Origin: Xylanibacter rarus
GTDB taxonomy: Bacteria; Bacteroidota; Bacteroidia; Bacteroidales; Bacteroidaceae
DNA: 64,000 nucleotides
Reading direction: 5' to 3'
NCBI RefSeq assembly: GCF_001275135.1
Contig: NZ_LFQU01000013.1
Coordinates: 1 to 64,000, forward strand
Positions 38,195 to 47,625 of this stretch are shown here, in pieces. Under the pieces are notes generated by a model that was given only the letters and a program-made list of their open reading frames with translations, was not told the origin of the DNA and ran no database searches. Each line of letters begins with the position of its first letter. Positions within the stretch are counted from its first letter, which is position 1. A program made the position numbers and the translations under genes.

Positions 38195-39970
38195 ATGAAC
38201 AGACTAACATCATACATCCTTGTGCTGCTTTCGGCGGCGGCTGTCATCACAGGCTGCAGCCACGGCACGGCAACAAAGACAGGCGCAGGCGGCACGGCGT
38301 CGCGCGGCATCGTGGTTCCGCCCATAAGCCATAACGACAGCATGCGCTTCAAGATATTCTATTTTGAGGCTGTCAAGCAGCAGGTGGCCGGCAACTACGA
38401 CGCGGCTTACGACTTGCTGAGCCACTGTCTCGACATAAACCCCAATGCAGCAGAGGCCTACTTTATGATGTCGTCTTACAGCGGAGTGCTCTATGGCGAC
38501 ACCGCCGCACTTGAAGACGTTAAGAAGGCTGCCGAGCTCGACCCCGAGAACAACACCTATCTTGAGCGTCTCGGCACGGGCTACATACGCATAGGCAACC
38601 TCGACGAGGCCATAAAGGCATACGAGAAGTTGGCACACAACAGTCCGGAGCGCTCAGACGTGCTCGACATCCTTAACCAGCTGTATCTCAGAAAGAAAGA
38701 CTACGACAATGTGATAAAGACCATTGAACGCATCGAAGCCCTTGAAGGCAGCAGTGAGCAGACAGCCCTGTCGAAGATGCAGGTGTACTCGCTGCAGGGC
38801 AAGAAGGAGGAGGAGTTCAATGAGCTGAAGTCGATGTCGGAGAAATATCCCAACGACATGAACTACAGGGTGATGATGGGCAACTGGCTTCTGCAGAACG
38901 GCAAGCCCGACGAGGCATACAGCCAGTATATGGACGTGCTGAAGCAAGACCCCGAGAACCCCATGGCACGCATGTCGATGATAGACTACTACAGGACTAC
39001 GGGCAGCACGGCGCAGGCCGACTCGATACAGGAGACAATGCTCGTGAATCCCAAGACGCCCGTCAGCACAAAGATGATACTGATGAGGCAGGTGGTGGCA
39101 GACAACGAGAAGAACGGAGGCGACAGCACACAGGTGCTCAACCTCTTTAAGAGAATACTGAAACAGCCGCAGGAAACATCCGACATGGCCGAGCTGTATG
39201 CAGCATACATGACGCTGAAGAAGATGCCGCAGGATTCTATCACCAAGGTGCTGGAGACCGTGCTGACCATCTCGCCCGACAACGCGGCTGCCCGTCTGCA
39301 GCTGATACAGACAGTGTGGAACGAGAAAGACTTCGACAAGGTTATAGAGCTGTCGCGCCAGGCGCTCGACTATAATCCCGACGAGATGGCCTTCTATTAT
39401 TTCCTCGGGCTTGCCTATGTGCAGAAAGACGATGACGACAACGCCCTCGAAGTGTTCAGAAAGGGCGTCAGCCAGATTGACGACGAGAGCAACCCCGACA
39501 TCGTGTCTGACTTTTATGCCATCATGGGCGACATTCTTTACAGCAAGGGGCAGGAGCAGGAAGCCTATGCCGCTTATGACAGTTGCCTGCAGTGGAAGGA
39601 CGACAACTTCGGCTGTCTGAACAACTATGCCTACTATCTGTCGGAAACGGGCAAAAATCTCGACAAGGCCGAGCAGATGAGCTATCGCACGGTGCAGGCC
39701 GAACCTGACAACTGCACATACCTTGACACCTATGCATGGATACTGTTCAAGCAGAAAAAATATAAAGACGCGCAGCCGTATATCGACATGGCCATCAAGA
39801 ACGACACCACAAACAGTGCGGTGCTTCTCGAGCATGCAGGCGACATCTACTACATGAACGGCGACGCCGGCAAGGCCCTTGAATACTGGCGCGAGGCGCT
39901 TGAGAACAGTGACGAAGAGAATAAGGTGCTTATAAGAAAAATAAAACTGAAGAAATATGTTGAGAAATAG
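38195..39970 (+). CDS. TPR-repeat lipoprotein
   Basis: A 591-residue lipoprotein: the signal MNRLTSYILVLLSAAAVITGC has a lipobox ending at Cys21. The rest is a run of tetratricopeptide repeats (for example AEAYFMMSSYSGVLYGD, DEAIKAYEKLAHNSP, MAFYYFLGLAYVQKDD, YAYYLSETGKNLDKAE), predicted to form one superhelix for protein binding. Conserved position after dut and before a DUF4292 lipoprotein suggests a role in envelope assembly. Its last 14 bases overlap the next gene. No enzyme motif is seen. Acidic Asp-rich composition is notable but not unusual. Confidence 0.85.
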   Translation: MNRLTSYILVLLSAAAVITGCSHGTATKTGAGGTASRGIVVPPISHNDSMRFKIFYFEAVKQQVAGNYDAAYDLLSHCLDINPNAAEAYFMMSSYSGVLYGDTAALEDVKKAAELDPENNTYLERLGTGYIRIGNLDEAIKAYEKLAHNSPERSDVLDILNQLYLRKKDYDNVIKTIERIEALEGSSEQTALSKMQVYSLQGKKEEEFNELKSMSEKYPNDMNYRVMMGNWLLQNGKPDEAYSQYMDVLKQDPENPMARMSMIDYYRTTGSTAQADSIQETMLVNPKTPVSTKMILMRQVVADNEKNGGDSTQVLNLFKRILKQPQETSDMAELYAAYMTLKKMPQDSITKVLETVLTISPDNAAARLQLIQTVWNEKDFDKVIELSRQALDYNPDEMAFYYFLGLAYVQKDDDDNALEVFRKGVSQIDDESNPDIVSDFYAIMGDILYSKGQEQEAYAAYDSCLQWKDDNFGCLNNYAYYLSETGKNLDKAEQMSYRTVQAEPDNCTYLDTYAWILFKQKKYKDAQPYIDMAIKNDTTNSAVLLEHAGDIYYMNGDAGKALEYWREALENSDEENKVLIRKIKLKKYVEK

Positions 39971-40853
39971 CAGCAGGCTGTTACGCAGCCTCGTCTTTTT
40001 GGTTGTGTGCCTCGCCGTGGTTTCGTGCGGCACAAAGAAGGCCGCCATGTCCGGCGGCTCGTCTTCGTCGTCAGGCAATAACGATGTTGAAAGCATACTG
40101 GCCCGCAAGACAGACTTCCTGCGCAAGGTCTACGACAATGAAGTGTATGCCCAGGCCATATCGGCTAAGATAAAGTTCAGCATCAACACCGGTTCAAAAG
40201 ATCTGTCGGTGTCGGGCTCGCTGAAGATGAAGAAGGACGACGTGATACGCATACAGCTCACTCCGCTCGGACTGATGGAGGCCGGACGCATTGAGTTTAC
40301 AAAGGATTACGTGCTCGTGGTAGACCGCATCAACAAGGAATATATCAAGGCTTCATACAGCGATGTCGACTTCCTGCAGCGCAACGGGCTCGACTTCTAC
40401 GCCCTGCAGGCACTGCTGTGGAATCAGCTCTTCGTGCCCGGACAGCAGAAGATAACCGACTCGGCCCTCAAGAATTTCGGCGTTACGTTCAACGATGCCG
40501 TGGCCAACACGCTCGTTACGCTGAAGCGCGGCAGCATGAGCTATGTGTGGCAGGCCGACAAGACGAGCGGACAGATCAAGGCTGTGGACGTAACATACAG
40601 CAGCCCGTCTACAGGCAGCACATCAGTGAAATGCACTTACGGAACATTCAAGCCGCTCGGTACGAAGAAATTCCCTACTGACATCACCCTGATGATGAAG
40701 AGCAGCGCGGTGAAGAGAGCCAACGGCGTGGCCGTGAACATATCAATGAGCGGACTCGACACGTCGGCCGACTGGGAGACGCGCACCTCTGTGTCGGATA
40801 AATATAAAAAGGTGGATCCGCAGGACGTAATTAACAGAATCTTAAAGTTATAA
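39957..40853 (+). CDS. DUF4292 lipoprotein
   Basis: A 298-residue lipoprotein with a lipobox (LAVVSCGTKK, Cys24 region) and a beta-rich body (FSINTGSKDLSVSGSLKM, LTPLGLMEAGRIEFT, YIKASYSDVDFL). The sequence matches the Bacteroidetes family DUF4292; its strand pattern recalls the LolA/LolB fold, which binds acyl chains of lipoproteins, so a lipoprotein or lipid handling role is possible but unproven. Its start overlaps the TPR gene by 14 bases and its stop abuts the EnvC-like start with no gap, so translation of the three is coupled. Confidence 0.8.
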   Translation: MLRNSSRLLRSLVFLVVCLAVVSCGTKKAAMSGGSSSSSGNNDVESILARKTDFLRKVYDNEVYAQAISAKIKFSINTGSKDLSVSGSLKMKKDDVIRIQLTPLGLMEAGRIEFTKDYVLVVDRINKEYIKASYSDVDFLQRNGLDFYALQALLWNQLFVPGQQKITDSALKNFGVTFNDAVANTLVTLKRGSMSYVWQADKTSGQIKAVDVTYSSPSTGSTSVKCTYGTFKPLGTKKFPTDITLMMKSSAVKRANGVAVNISMSGLDTSADWETRTSVSDKYKKVDPQDVINRILKL

Positions 40854-42434
40854 ATGAGAAGAATACTAATATTTCTGCTGGCATTGTCGTTGGTGGCACC
40901 TTCGCTGGCTCAGAAAAAGCAGACAGCCAAGAAAAAGACCACGACGAAGCGCGTGGTGAAGAAGCGCAGCACGAAGAAGTCGGCCAAGACAGCCAACTAT
41001 TCGAACGCCTCTATCAGGGGGCTCCGCAACCAGCGCGCGAGCGTTCAGCGCAAGATAAAGGAGCAGGAGCGCCTCTTGCGTGCCAATAAGGCCGACGTAA
41101 AGAAGCGGCTCAACAACCTGATGATGATAAACAGCGAAATAGACCAGCGGCAGAAGTCTATCGACGGAATACAGAAAGACATTACCCACATCGACGGAAA
41201 CATACAGCTGCTCAAGAACCAGCTCTCTACGCTCGAGCAGCAGCTGCAGGACCGCAAGGCCAAATACATAAAGTCGATGCGGTATATGGCCAGCAACCGC
41301 ACCATACAGGATAAGCTGATGTTCATCTTCAGCGCCAAGAACTTTGCCCAGATGTACCGCCGTCTGAGGTTCGTCCGCGAGTATGCCGCCTATCAGCGTG
41401 CCCAGGGCGAGATGGTGAAAGCCAAGCAAAACCAGATAGAGGCAAAGAACAACGAGCTGAAGAAGGTCAGAGGACAGAAGAACAACCTGCTCTATAAGGG
41501 ACAGCAGGAACAGGCTGCGCTGCAAGGCAAGCAGGCCGAGCAGCAGCAGGTGGTGAACACACTGCAGAAGCAGCAGAAGACGATACAGACTATCATTGCC
41601 GACCAGCGCAAGAAGGATGCAGCCCTCAATGCGCAGATCGACAAGCTCATAGCCGAAGAAGTGGCTAAAGCCAAGGCAAGAGCTGAGGCTGAAGCCCGCA
41701 GAAAAGCCGCTGCCGCTGCCGCCGCCGCAAAGCGCAGGGCAGAGGAACTGGCACGCAAGAAGGCTGCCGCCGAGGCTGCAGCGCGCGAGAATGCACGCCG
41801 TGTGGCTGAGGCTAAGGCACGCGAGGAACGCCTGAAAGCCGAAGCAAGAGCAGCCGAGCGCAAGAGCGCCGAGGAGAAAGCCAGGGCAGAACAGGCCGCA
41901 CGTGAGGCTGAGGCCGACCGCGTTGCGGCAGAACGCAAGGCCAAGGTGGAGGAGATGAGGCATGAGAACGAGGTGGCTCGTGCCAAGAAGGAGGCCAAGG
42001 AGGCCGTCGCCTTCGATTCGAAGGACCGCAAGCTCAGCGGCAGTTTTGAGCGCAACCGCGGCCGCCTGCCGATGCCTATCACGGGCTCTTACCGCATTGT
42101 GAGTCATTTCGGACAATATAATGTTGAAGGACTTAAGAACGTTAAGCTCGACAACAAGGGAATAAATATCCTCGGAAGTCCCGGAGCGTCGGCACGCTCT
42201 ATATTCGACGGAGAAGTCAGTGCCGTGTTCGGCTTCGGCGGAACGATGGTTGTCATGGTGCGCCACGGCAGTTATATTTCAGTCTACTGCAACCTGCGCT
42301 CCGTAAGCGTACACCGCGGACAGCACGTCAGCGCCCGTCAGGCCTTGGGCGTGGTAGGCGAGGACAACATACTGCAGTTCCAGCTCAGGCGCGGAACGGC
42401 AAAGCTGAATCCTGAGTCATGGCTCGGAAGATAG
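40854..42434 (+). CDS. EnvC-like LytM protein, catalytic site degenerate
   Basis: A 526-residue periplasmic protein resembling murein hydrolase activators (EnvC/NlpD group). A signal peptide (ILIFLLALSLVAPSLAQ) is followed by a lysine-rich stretch, a coiled coil at about 50-130, a second long helix of alanine/charged residues (about 270-395), and a C-terminal M23/LytM domain (about 420-526). The LytM zinc motifs are not intact: after SHFGQYN the expected GxDI is GINI, and the expected HxH loop is YCNL. Loss of metal ligands is the mark of EnvC-type activators, which switch on amidases during division rather than cutting themselves. The gene sits directly before murG and the ftsQAZ genes, fitting a division role. 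Confidence 0.85.
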   Translation: MRRILIFLLALSLVAPSLAQKKQTAKKKTTTKRVVKKRSTKKSAKTANYSNASIRGLRNQRASVQRKIKEQERLLRANKADVKKRLNNLMMINSEIDQRQKSIDGIQKDITHIDGNIQLLKNQLSTLEQQLQDRKAKYIKSMRYMASNRTIQDKLMFIFSAKNFAQMYRRLRFVREYAAYQRAQGEMVKAKQNQIEAKNNELKKVRGQKNNLLYKGQQEQAALQGKQAEQQQVVNTLQKQQKTIQTIIADQRKKDAALNAQIDKLIAEEVAKAKARAEAEARRKAAAAAAAAKRRAEELARKKAAAEAAARENARRVAEAKAREERLKAEARAAERKSAEEKARAEQAAREAEADRVAAERKAKVEEMRHENEVARAKKEAKEAVAFDSKDRKLSGSFERNRGRLPMPITGSYRIVSHFGQYNVEGLKNVKLDNKGINILGSPGASARSIFDGEVSAVFGFGGTMVVMVRHGSYISVYCNLRSVSVHRGQHVSARQALGVVGEDNILQFQLRRGTAKLNPESWLGR

Positions 42435-42493
42435 CCATCGTACTAATGCGATAATATTTAGTAAGACACGGCCGCTGCGACGGTCTGCCAACA

Positions 42494-42549
42494 AAGCCGA
42501 GACACATTTTTGTCAGATAATTTTCTGTCTGGCGTTTGTGTGTCGGCTT
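42494..42549. terminator. Long imperfect hairpin before murG
   Basis: Arms AAGCCGAGACACA and TGTGTCGGCTT pair with a 2-nt bulge around a T-rich interior that holds GACA-like secondary pairing. It lies between the EnvC-like stop and the murG promoter, so it may end the dut-envC transcript. A T-run is not clear. Confidence 0.45.
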
Positions 42550-42640
42550 GTCGGTCTTGCCGCCGTGCGCAGTGTCCGGATATTTTTTTAATAAGCCAGA
42601 AAAATATTATTTAAAATTATCTGAAAAGAAAAATTTTGAT

Positions 42641-42648
42641 TACTTTTG
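42641..42648 (+). promoter_or_regulatory. murG operon -7 box
   Basis: TACTTTTG matches TANNTTTG, 24 bases ahead of the murG start. No well-spaced -33 TTTG. It would drive the second dcw half separately from the first. Confidence 0.5.
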
Positions 42649-42672
42649 CGAAATAATAAGGTGTAAGGACAT

Positions 42673-43788
42673 ATGGAAGATGAACTTAGAATAATTATAA
42701 GCGGAGGCGGCACCGGAGGCCATATATTTCCGGCTGTTTCGATAGCTAACGCAATCAGGGCAAAGTATCCCGAAGCTAAAATACTGTTTGTCGGAGCGTT
42801 AAGACGCATGGAGATGCAGCGCGTGCCTGCTGCCGGTTATGAGATTGTAGGACTTCCTATAAGCGGCTTCAACAGAAAGAACATGCTTAAGAATGTGGTG
42901 GTTCTTTACAGGATATGGAAGAGCCAGCAGATGGCGAAGAAGATTATACGCAAGTTCAATCCAATGGCAGCCGTCGGAGTGGGCGGATATGCCAGCGGTC
43001 CGATGCTCAACCAGTGTACGAAGATGGGCATACCGTGCCTCATTCAGGAGCAGAACTCCTATGCTGGCGTCACCAACAAGATACTGTCGAAAAAGGTAGA
43101 CCGTATCTGCGTGGCCTACGACGGCATGGAAAGATTCTTCCCGGCAGACAAGATAGTCAAGACCGGTAATCCCGTGCGTCAGGCCCTGCTCGACACAAAG
43201 CTGACAAAGGCTGAGGCTCTTAAGAGCTTCGGGCTGTCTGAAGACAAGAAGACCATCCTCATCGTAGGCGGAAGCCTTGGCGCGAGAACGGTCAACGAGA
43301 GCGTACTTCAGAATCTCGACATGATAAAAGAGTCAGGTGTGCAGTTTATATGGCAGACCGGAAAATACTATAACGCGTCGATAATGGCTGAACTGAAGCA
43401 GCGCGGAACGGTTCCGTCGCTTCACGTAACCGACTTTATCTCTGACATGGGCGCTGCATACAAGGCCGCCGACCTGGTGATAAGCCGCGCCGGAGCAAGC
43501 AGCATATCAGAGTTCTGCCTCATAGGCAAGCCGGTTATCCTCGTTCCTTCGCCCAATGTGGCCGAAGACCATCAGACAAAGAACGCCATGGCCCTGGTCA
43601 ATAAGAACGCTGCTCTGTATGTTAAGGACGCCGACGCTCCTGCTGAGGTGGTTAAGCTGGCGCTGCAGACAGTGAAAGACGATGCCAGACTGAAAGAACT
43701 TAGCGAGAACATACTGAAGCTCGCGCTTCCCGACTCGGCCGACATAATAGCCAACGAAGTGGTTAAGCTCGCACGCCGCGGACACTGA
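42673..43788 (+). CDS. murG: UDP-GlcNAc transferase making lipid II
   Basis: Peripheral inner-membrane glycosyltransferase (GT28) that adds GlcNAc to lipid I. The 371 residues show the N-terminal G-loop GGGTGGHIFP (10-19), the second loop VGVGGYASGP, and the UDP-GlcNAc-site region VISRAGASSISEFCLIGKP. The Met at 42673 is the family-normal start. It opens the rightward dcw half; murC follows after 125 bases. Confidence 0.97.
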   Translation: MEDELRIIISGGGTGGHIFPAVSIANAIRAKYPEAKILFVGALRRMEMQRVPAAGYEIVGLPISGFNRKNMLKNVVVLYRIWKSQQMAKKIIRKFNPMAAVGVGGYASGPMLNQCTKMGIPCLIQEQNSYAGVTNKILSKKVDRICVAYDGMERFFPADKIVKTGNPVRQALLDTKLTKAEALKSFGLSEDKKTILIVGGSLGARTVNESVLQNLDMIKESGVQFIWQTGKYYNASIMAELKQRGTVPSLHVTDFISDMGAAYKAADLVISRAGASSISEFCLIGKPVILVPSPNVAEDHQTKNAMALVNKNAALYVKDADAPAEVVKLALQTVKDDARLKELSENILKLALPDSADIIANEVVKLARRGH

Positions 43789-43913
43789 TGCGGAGGGTTA
43801 GTAGGCCACAGACAATAATTATATAGAATACTAAAATAAATTGCAAAAGCAGATGCAGGGCTGCAATCAGCCCTGGCGGACAAAAGTCCGTTTCTGTAGA
43901 GAATAATAAAATA

Positions 43914-45296
43914 ATGGAACTGAAAGAGATTAAAGCTGTATATTTTGTAGGAGCAGGCGGCATAGGCATGAGCGCCATAGCCCGTTACTTCCTGCACAGA
44001 GGCGTTGTCGTTGCCGGATACGACAAAACTCCTTCTGCATTGACAACGCAGCTCGAGAAAGAAGGCATGCTTATTCATTATGAAGAAAACATCGACGAGA
44101 TACCGCATGCCTGCAGAAACCAGAAGTCTTCGCTCGTGATCTACACCCCGGCCATACCGGCAGACCACAAGGAGCTGGTTTACTTCCGTGAGAACGGTTT
44201 CGACGTTGAGAAGCGCGCCCAGGTGCTGGGCATGCTCACACGCTCACACAAGGGCCTTTGCTTTGCCGGCACGCACGGCAAGACCACCACGTCTACCATG
44301 TGCGCCCACATCATGCATCAGAGCCACGTCGACTGCAACGCCTTTCTCGGCGGCATATCAAAGAATTACAGCTCTAACTACATACTGAGCAAGGAGAGCG
44401 ACTTCGTGGTTATCGAGGCCGATGAGTTCGACCGCAGCTTCCACTGGCTCCGTCCGTGGATGAGCGTCATAACATCTACCGACCCCGATCATCTCGACAT
44501 ATACGGCACCAAGGAGGCCTATCTTGAGAGCTTCGCCCATTACTCTTCGCTGATTCAGCCCGGCGGAGCGCTCATCATACACAAGGGCCTCGAGATGAAA
44601 GCTCAGGTGCAGCCCGGTGTTAAGGTGTATGAATACAGTCTTGACAGCGGCGACTTCCATGCCGAGAATATCGTGATTGAGAACGGCAACATCTCGTTCG
44701 ACTTCATCTCGCCCATAGAAACCGTACGCGGAGTGCAGCTCGGTCAGCCCGTGCCCATCAATATCGAGAACGGCATTGCGGCCATGGCCATGGCACAGCT
44801 CAACGGATGCTCAAGCGAGGAACTGAAGTATGGCATGAAGACATACCGTGGCGTTGACCGCCGCTTCGACTTCAAGATAAAGAACGACAAGATTGTCTTC
44901 CTCAGCGACTACGCACACCATCCAAAGGAAATCTACCAGAGCGCAAGGAGCATACGCGAGCTTTACAGGGACAAGAAGATAACCGTAATCTTCCAGCCCC
45001 ATCTCTACACCCGCACGCGCGACTTCTACAAGGACTTTGCCGACAGCCTGAGCATGCTCGACGAGGTTGTGCTCTGCGACATATATCCCGCACGCGAGGA
45101 GCCTATCCCCGGCGTTACGTCACAGCTTATCTACGACAACCTGAAGGAAGGCGTGGAGAAGAAGATGATACACAAGGAGGATGTCCTCTCGTTCGTAAAA
45201 GACAATGATTTCGAGGTGCTCGTGGTGCTCGGTGCCGGCGACCTCGACAATTATGTGCCACAGATAGAGAAAATACTTCAAGACAAGTATAAGTAA
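43914..45296 (+). CDS. murC: UDP-N-acetylmuramate--L-alanine ligase
   Basis: Cytoplasmic ATP-dependent ligase starting the stem peptide. The 460-residue protein has the dinucleotide-like GAGGIGMSAIA, the ATP loop GTHGKTTT (119-126), EADEFDRSF and the Mur signature SDYAHHPKEI. Its stop is followed at once by the ftsQ start with no gap. Confidence 0.97.
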   Translation: MELKEIKAVYFVGAGGIGMSAIARYFLHRGVVVAGYDKTPSALTTQLEKEGMLIHYEENIDEIPHACRNQKSSLVIYTPAIPADHKELVYFRENGFDVEKRAQVLGMLTRSHKGLCFAGTHGKTTTSTMCAHIMHQSHVDCNAFLGGISKNYSSNYILSKESDFVVIEADEFDRSFHWLRPWMSVITSTDPDHLDIYGTKEAYLESFAHYSSLIQPGGALIIHKGLEMKAQVQPGVKVYEYSLDSGDFHAENIVIENGNISFDFISPIETVRGVQLGQPVPINIENGIAAMAMAQLNGCSSEELKYGMKTYRGVDRRFDFKIKNDKIVFLSDYAHHPKEIYQSARSIRELYRDKKITVIFQPHLYTRTRDFYKDFADSLSMLDEVVLCDIYPAREEPIPGVTSQLIYDNLKEGVEKKMIHKEDVLSFVKDNDFEVLVVLGAGDLDNYVPQIEKILQDKYK

Positions 45297-46097
45297 ATGC
45301 ATCAGAAACTTAAAAGAACCATATTCATAACGCTCGACGTGTTTCTTGCGGTTTACCTGGTGATGGCGATGACCTCGTTCAATCATCCGGCAGAGACACA
45401 TAGCGTGTGTACTAAGGTTACCATTAATGTTGAGGATGAAAGTACAAACGGATTCCTAAGTGCAAAGGAGGTGAAGCACATTCTTGAGCGGAGCCGCCTT
45501 TATCCGTTTAAGAAGAAACTTGCCGACATCAACCCTCGCGACATCGAGGACAAGCTGAAGGACACGCCCTTTGTCAACACTGCACAGTGCTATAAGACAA
45601 AGGACGGCAACGTCTTTATAAGCATCACGCAGCGTCTGCCTATCGTAAGGGTGAAAAACTCGCGTGGCGACGACTATTATCTTGACGATCAGGGCGGCAT
45701 AATGCCCAACTCAAAGTACACGTCAGACCTGATAATAGCCACAGGCAACATAAGCCGCTGGTATGCCCGCAACTATCTCTCTTATCTGGCCATCGAGCTG
45801 ATGAAGGATGATTTCTGGAAGAATCAGATAGTGCAGATAAACATACTGCCCGACCTTGGCGTTGAGCTTGTTCCGCGCGTCGGCGAGCATATCGTTTATC
45901 TGGGCAACATCCCGCAGACAAAATATGTCAACCGCCGCAAGGCTCTTGTGCAAGGTTTTGTGCAGAAGAAGATGGACCGTCTGAAGAAGTTTTACAAATA
46001 CGGACTCAGTCAGGCCGGATGGAACAAATATTCTTATATAGATCTGGAGTTTGACAACCAGATAATATGCAAAAAGAAGAAAAAGGCAGATATTTAA
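45297..46097 (+). CDS. ftsQ: FtsQ-like divisome protein
   Basis: Bitopic inner-membrane protein of 266 residues. A short cytoplasmic start leads to one membrane helix (IFITLDVFLAVYLVMAM), then a POTRA-like part (FLSAKEVKHILE ... FVNTAQCYKTKDGNVFISI) with ITQRLPIVRV and YYLDDQGGIMP, all FtsQ-like, and a second beta domain. It should link early and late divisome proteins by binding FtsB/FtsL. Position between murC and ftsA fits the dcw order. A lysine tail (CKKKKKADI) ends it. Confidence 0.88.
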   Translation: MHQKLKRTIFITLDVFLAVYLVMAMTSFNHPAETHSVCTKVTINVEDESTNGFLSAKEVKHILERSRLYPFKKKLADINPRDIEDKLKDTPFVNTAQCYKTKDGNVFISITQRLPIVRVKNSRGDDYYLDDQGGIMPNSKYTSDLIIATGNISRWYARNYLSYLAIELMKDDFWKNQIVQINILPDLGVELVPRVGEHIVYLGNIPQTKYVNRRKALVQGFVQKKMDRLKKFYKYGLSQAGWNKYSYIDLEFDNQIICKKKKKADI

Positions 46098-46126
46098 ATA
46101 AAACAGAAACAACAAATTGATAACGT

Positions 46127-47566
46127 ATGGCAGCAAAGGATTTTATAGTAGCAATAGAATTAGGCTCATCAAAGGTTACGGGCATTGCGGGCAAGAAGAA
46201 TCTTGACGGCAGCATCTCTGTGCTCGCCGTTGTGAAGGAAGACTCTTCGTCGTTTATACGCAAGGGCGTCGTCTACAATATAAATCAGACCGTTCAGTGT
46301 GTGTCCAACATCGTCAAGAAACTGTCTGCCGCCCTCAAGTCTGAGATAGCTCAGGTGTATGTGGGCGTGGGCGGCCAGTCTATCAGAAGCGAGAAGAACG
46401 TGATAGGCAAAGACTTATTGGGCGACACCATCGTTACGCAGGAGATGGTAAACGAGCTTATGGACACCAACCGTAACATGTCTTATCCTGAACAGGAAAT
46501 TCTTGACGCGGCCACACAGGAGTATAAGGTCGACAACCAGCTGCAGCTCGATCCCGTGGGCATACAGTGCAGCCGCCTTGAGGGCAACTTCCTCAACATA
46601 TTGTGGCGCAAGACCTTCTACCGCAACCTCAACAAGTGTTTCGACACTGCCGGCATTGCCATTGCCGAGATGTATCTGGCGCCGCTGGCGCTGGCCGACA
46701 GCGTGCTGTCCGACTCTGAGAAGCGTTCAGGATGCGTGCTCGTTGACCTTGGTGCCGATACCACCACTGTTTCTGTTTACTATAAGAATATTCTTCGCCA
46801 TCTTGCTGTCATACCTCTCGGCGGCAACAACATCACCAAGGATATCGCTTCGCTGCAGATGGACGATGAGAACGCCGAGAAGATGAAGCTGAAATACGGA
46901 AATGCTTATACTGACAACAACGAGATAGACAACACCCTGATGTTCCCCATCGATGCCGACCGCAGCATAGAGAGCCGCAAGTTTATCGAGATCGTAGAGG
47001 GCAGACTTCAGGAGATTATCGAGAACGTGTGGTATCAGGTTCCTGCCGAGTATGCCGACAGGCTGCTGGGCGGTATCATCCTTACCGGTGGAGGCTCTAA
47101 CATGAAGAACATCGACATGGCCTTCAGAAACCACACGCATATAGAGAAAATACGTATTGCGAAGTTTGTTACGCAGACCATCAACTCTAACAACAACGAC
47201 ATCAACGCCCACAACGGCATGATGAACACCGTGCTGGGCATCCTGGCCAAGGGCGACATGAACTGCGCCGGCGAAGAGTACAGTGAGCACAGCGACCTCT
47301 TCGGTGCCGACAAGCCTAAGCCGGCTGCCGGCATGCAGGGCGGAACTCACGTACAGCAGCGCAACAACGAGGGCGTAGTGCTCACCGAAGCCGAGAAGCT
47401 GAAGATTGAGGAGATGCGCCGCAAGGCTGCCGAAGAGGCTGCCAGGAAGGAGAGCGAGCCCGAAGTTAAGCCGAAGGACGATGCCGACAAGGAAAAGAAG
47501 GGCATGAAGCCTCATGTTACAAAGCTCAAGAACTGGTTCAGAAGCCTTGTCTCTGAGGACGAATAA
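46127..47566 (+). CDS. ftsA: FtsA, actin-like tether of the Z ring
   Basis: Cytoplasmic actin-fold ATPase that tethers FtsZ to the membrane and recruits later division proteins. In 479 residues one sees the phosphate-1 loop IVAIELGSSKVTGIAG, the phosphate-2 region VLVDLGADTTTVSVYY and adenosine site ILTGGGSNMKNID. A long acidic and lysine-rich linker (about 390-460) leads to a final amphipathic helix (LKNWFRSLVSEDE), the expected membrane anchor. It follows ftsQ by 29 bases and precedes ftsZ by 59. Confidence 0.96.
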   Translation: MAAKDFIVAIELGSSKVTGIAGKKNLDGSISVLAVVKEDSSSFIRKGVVYNINQTVQCVSNIVKKLSAALKSEIAQVYVGVGGQSIRSEKNVIGKDLLGDTIVTQEMVNELMDTNRNMSYPEQEILDAATQEYKVDNQLQLDPVGIQCSRLEGNFLNILWRKTFYRNLNKCFDTAGIAIAEMYLAPLALADSVLSDSEKRSGCVLVDLGADTTTVSVYYKNILRHLAVIPLGGNNITKDIASLQMDDENAEKMKLKYGNAYTDNNEIDNTLMFPIDADRSIESRKFIEIVEGRLQEIIENVWYQVPAEYADRLLGGIILTGGGSNMKNIDMAFRNHTHIEKIRIAKFVTQTINSNNNDINAHNGMMNTVLGILAKGDMNCAGEEYSEHSDLFGADKPKPAAGMQGGTHVQQRNNEGVVLTEAEKLKIEEMRRKAAEEAARKESEPEVKPKDDADKEKKGMKPHVTKLKNWFRSLVSEDE

Positions 47567-47625
47567 TATTGACATGGCTGCGCTGCTACAAACTTATAAC
47601 TACGAAAAAAAATAAAGACAGAGAT

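Noticed and set aside
38654-40126. Minus-strand open frame opposite the TPR lipoprotein
   Set aside because: Translation is Val/His/Leu-rich antisense noise and spans two overlapping real genes.
40866-42266. Long minus-strand open frame opposite the EnvC-like gene
   Set aside because: It mirrors the Ala/Lys/Glu-rich coiled coil and gives a Leu/Cys-rich translation with no family features.
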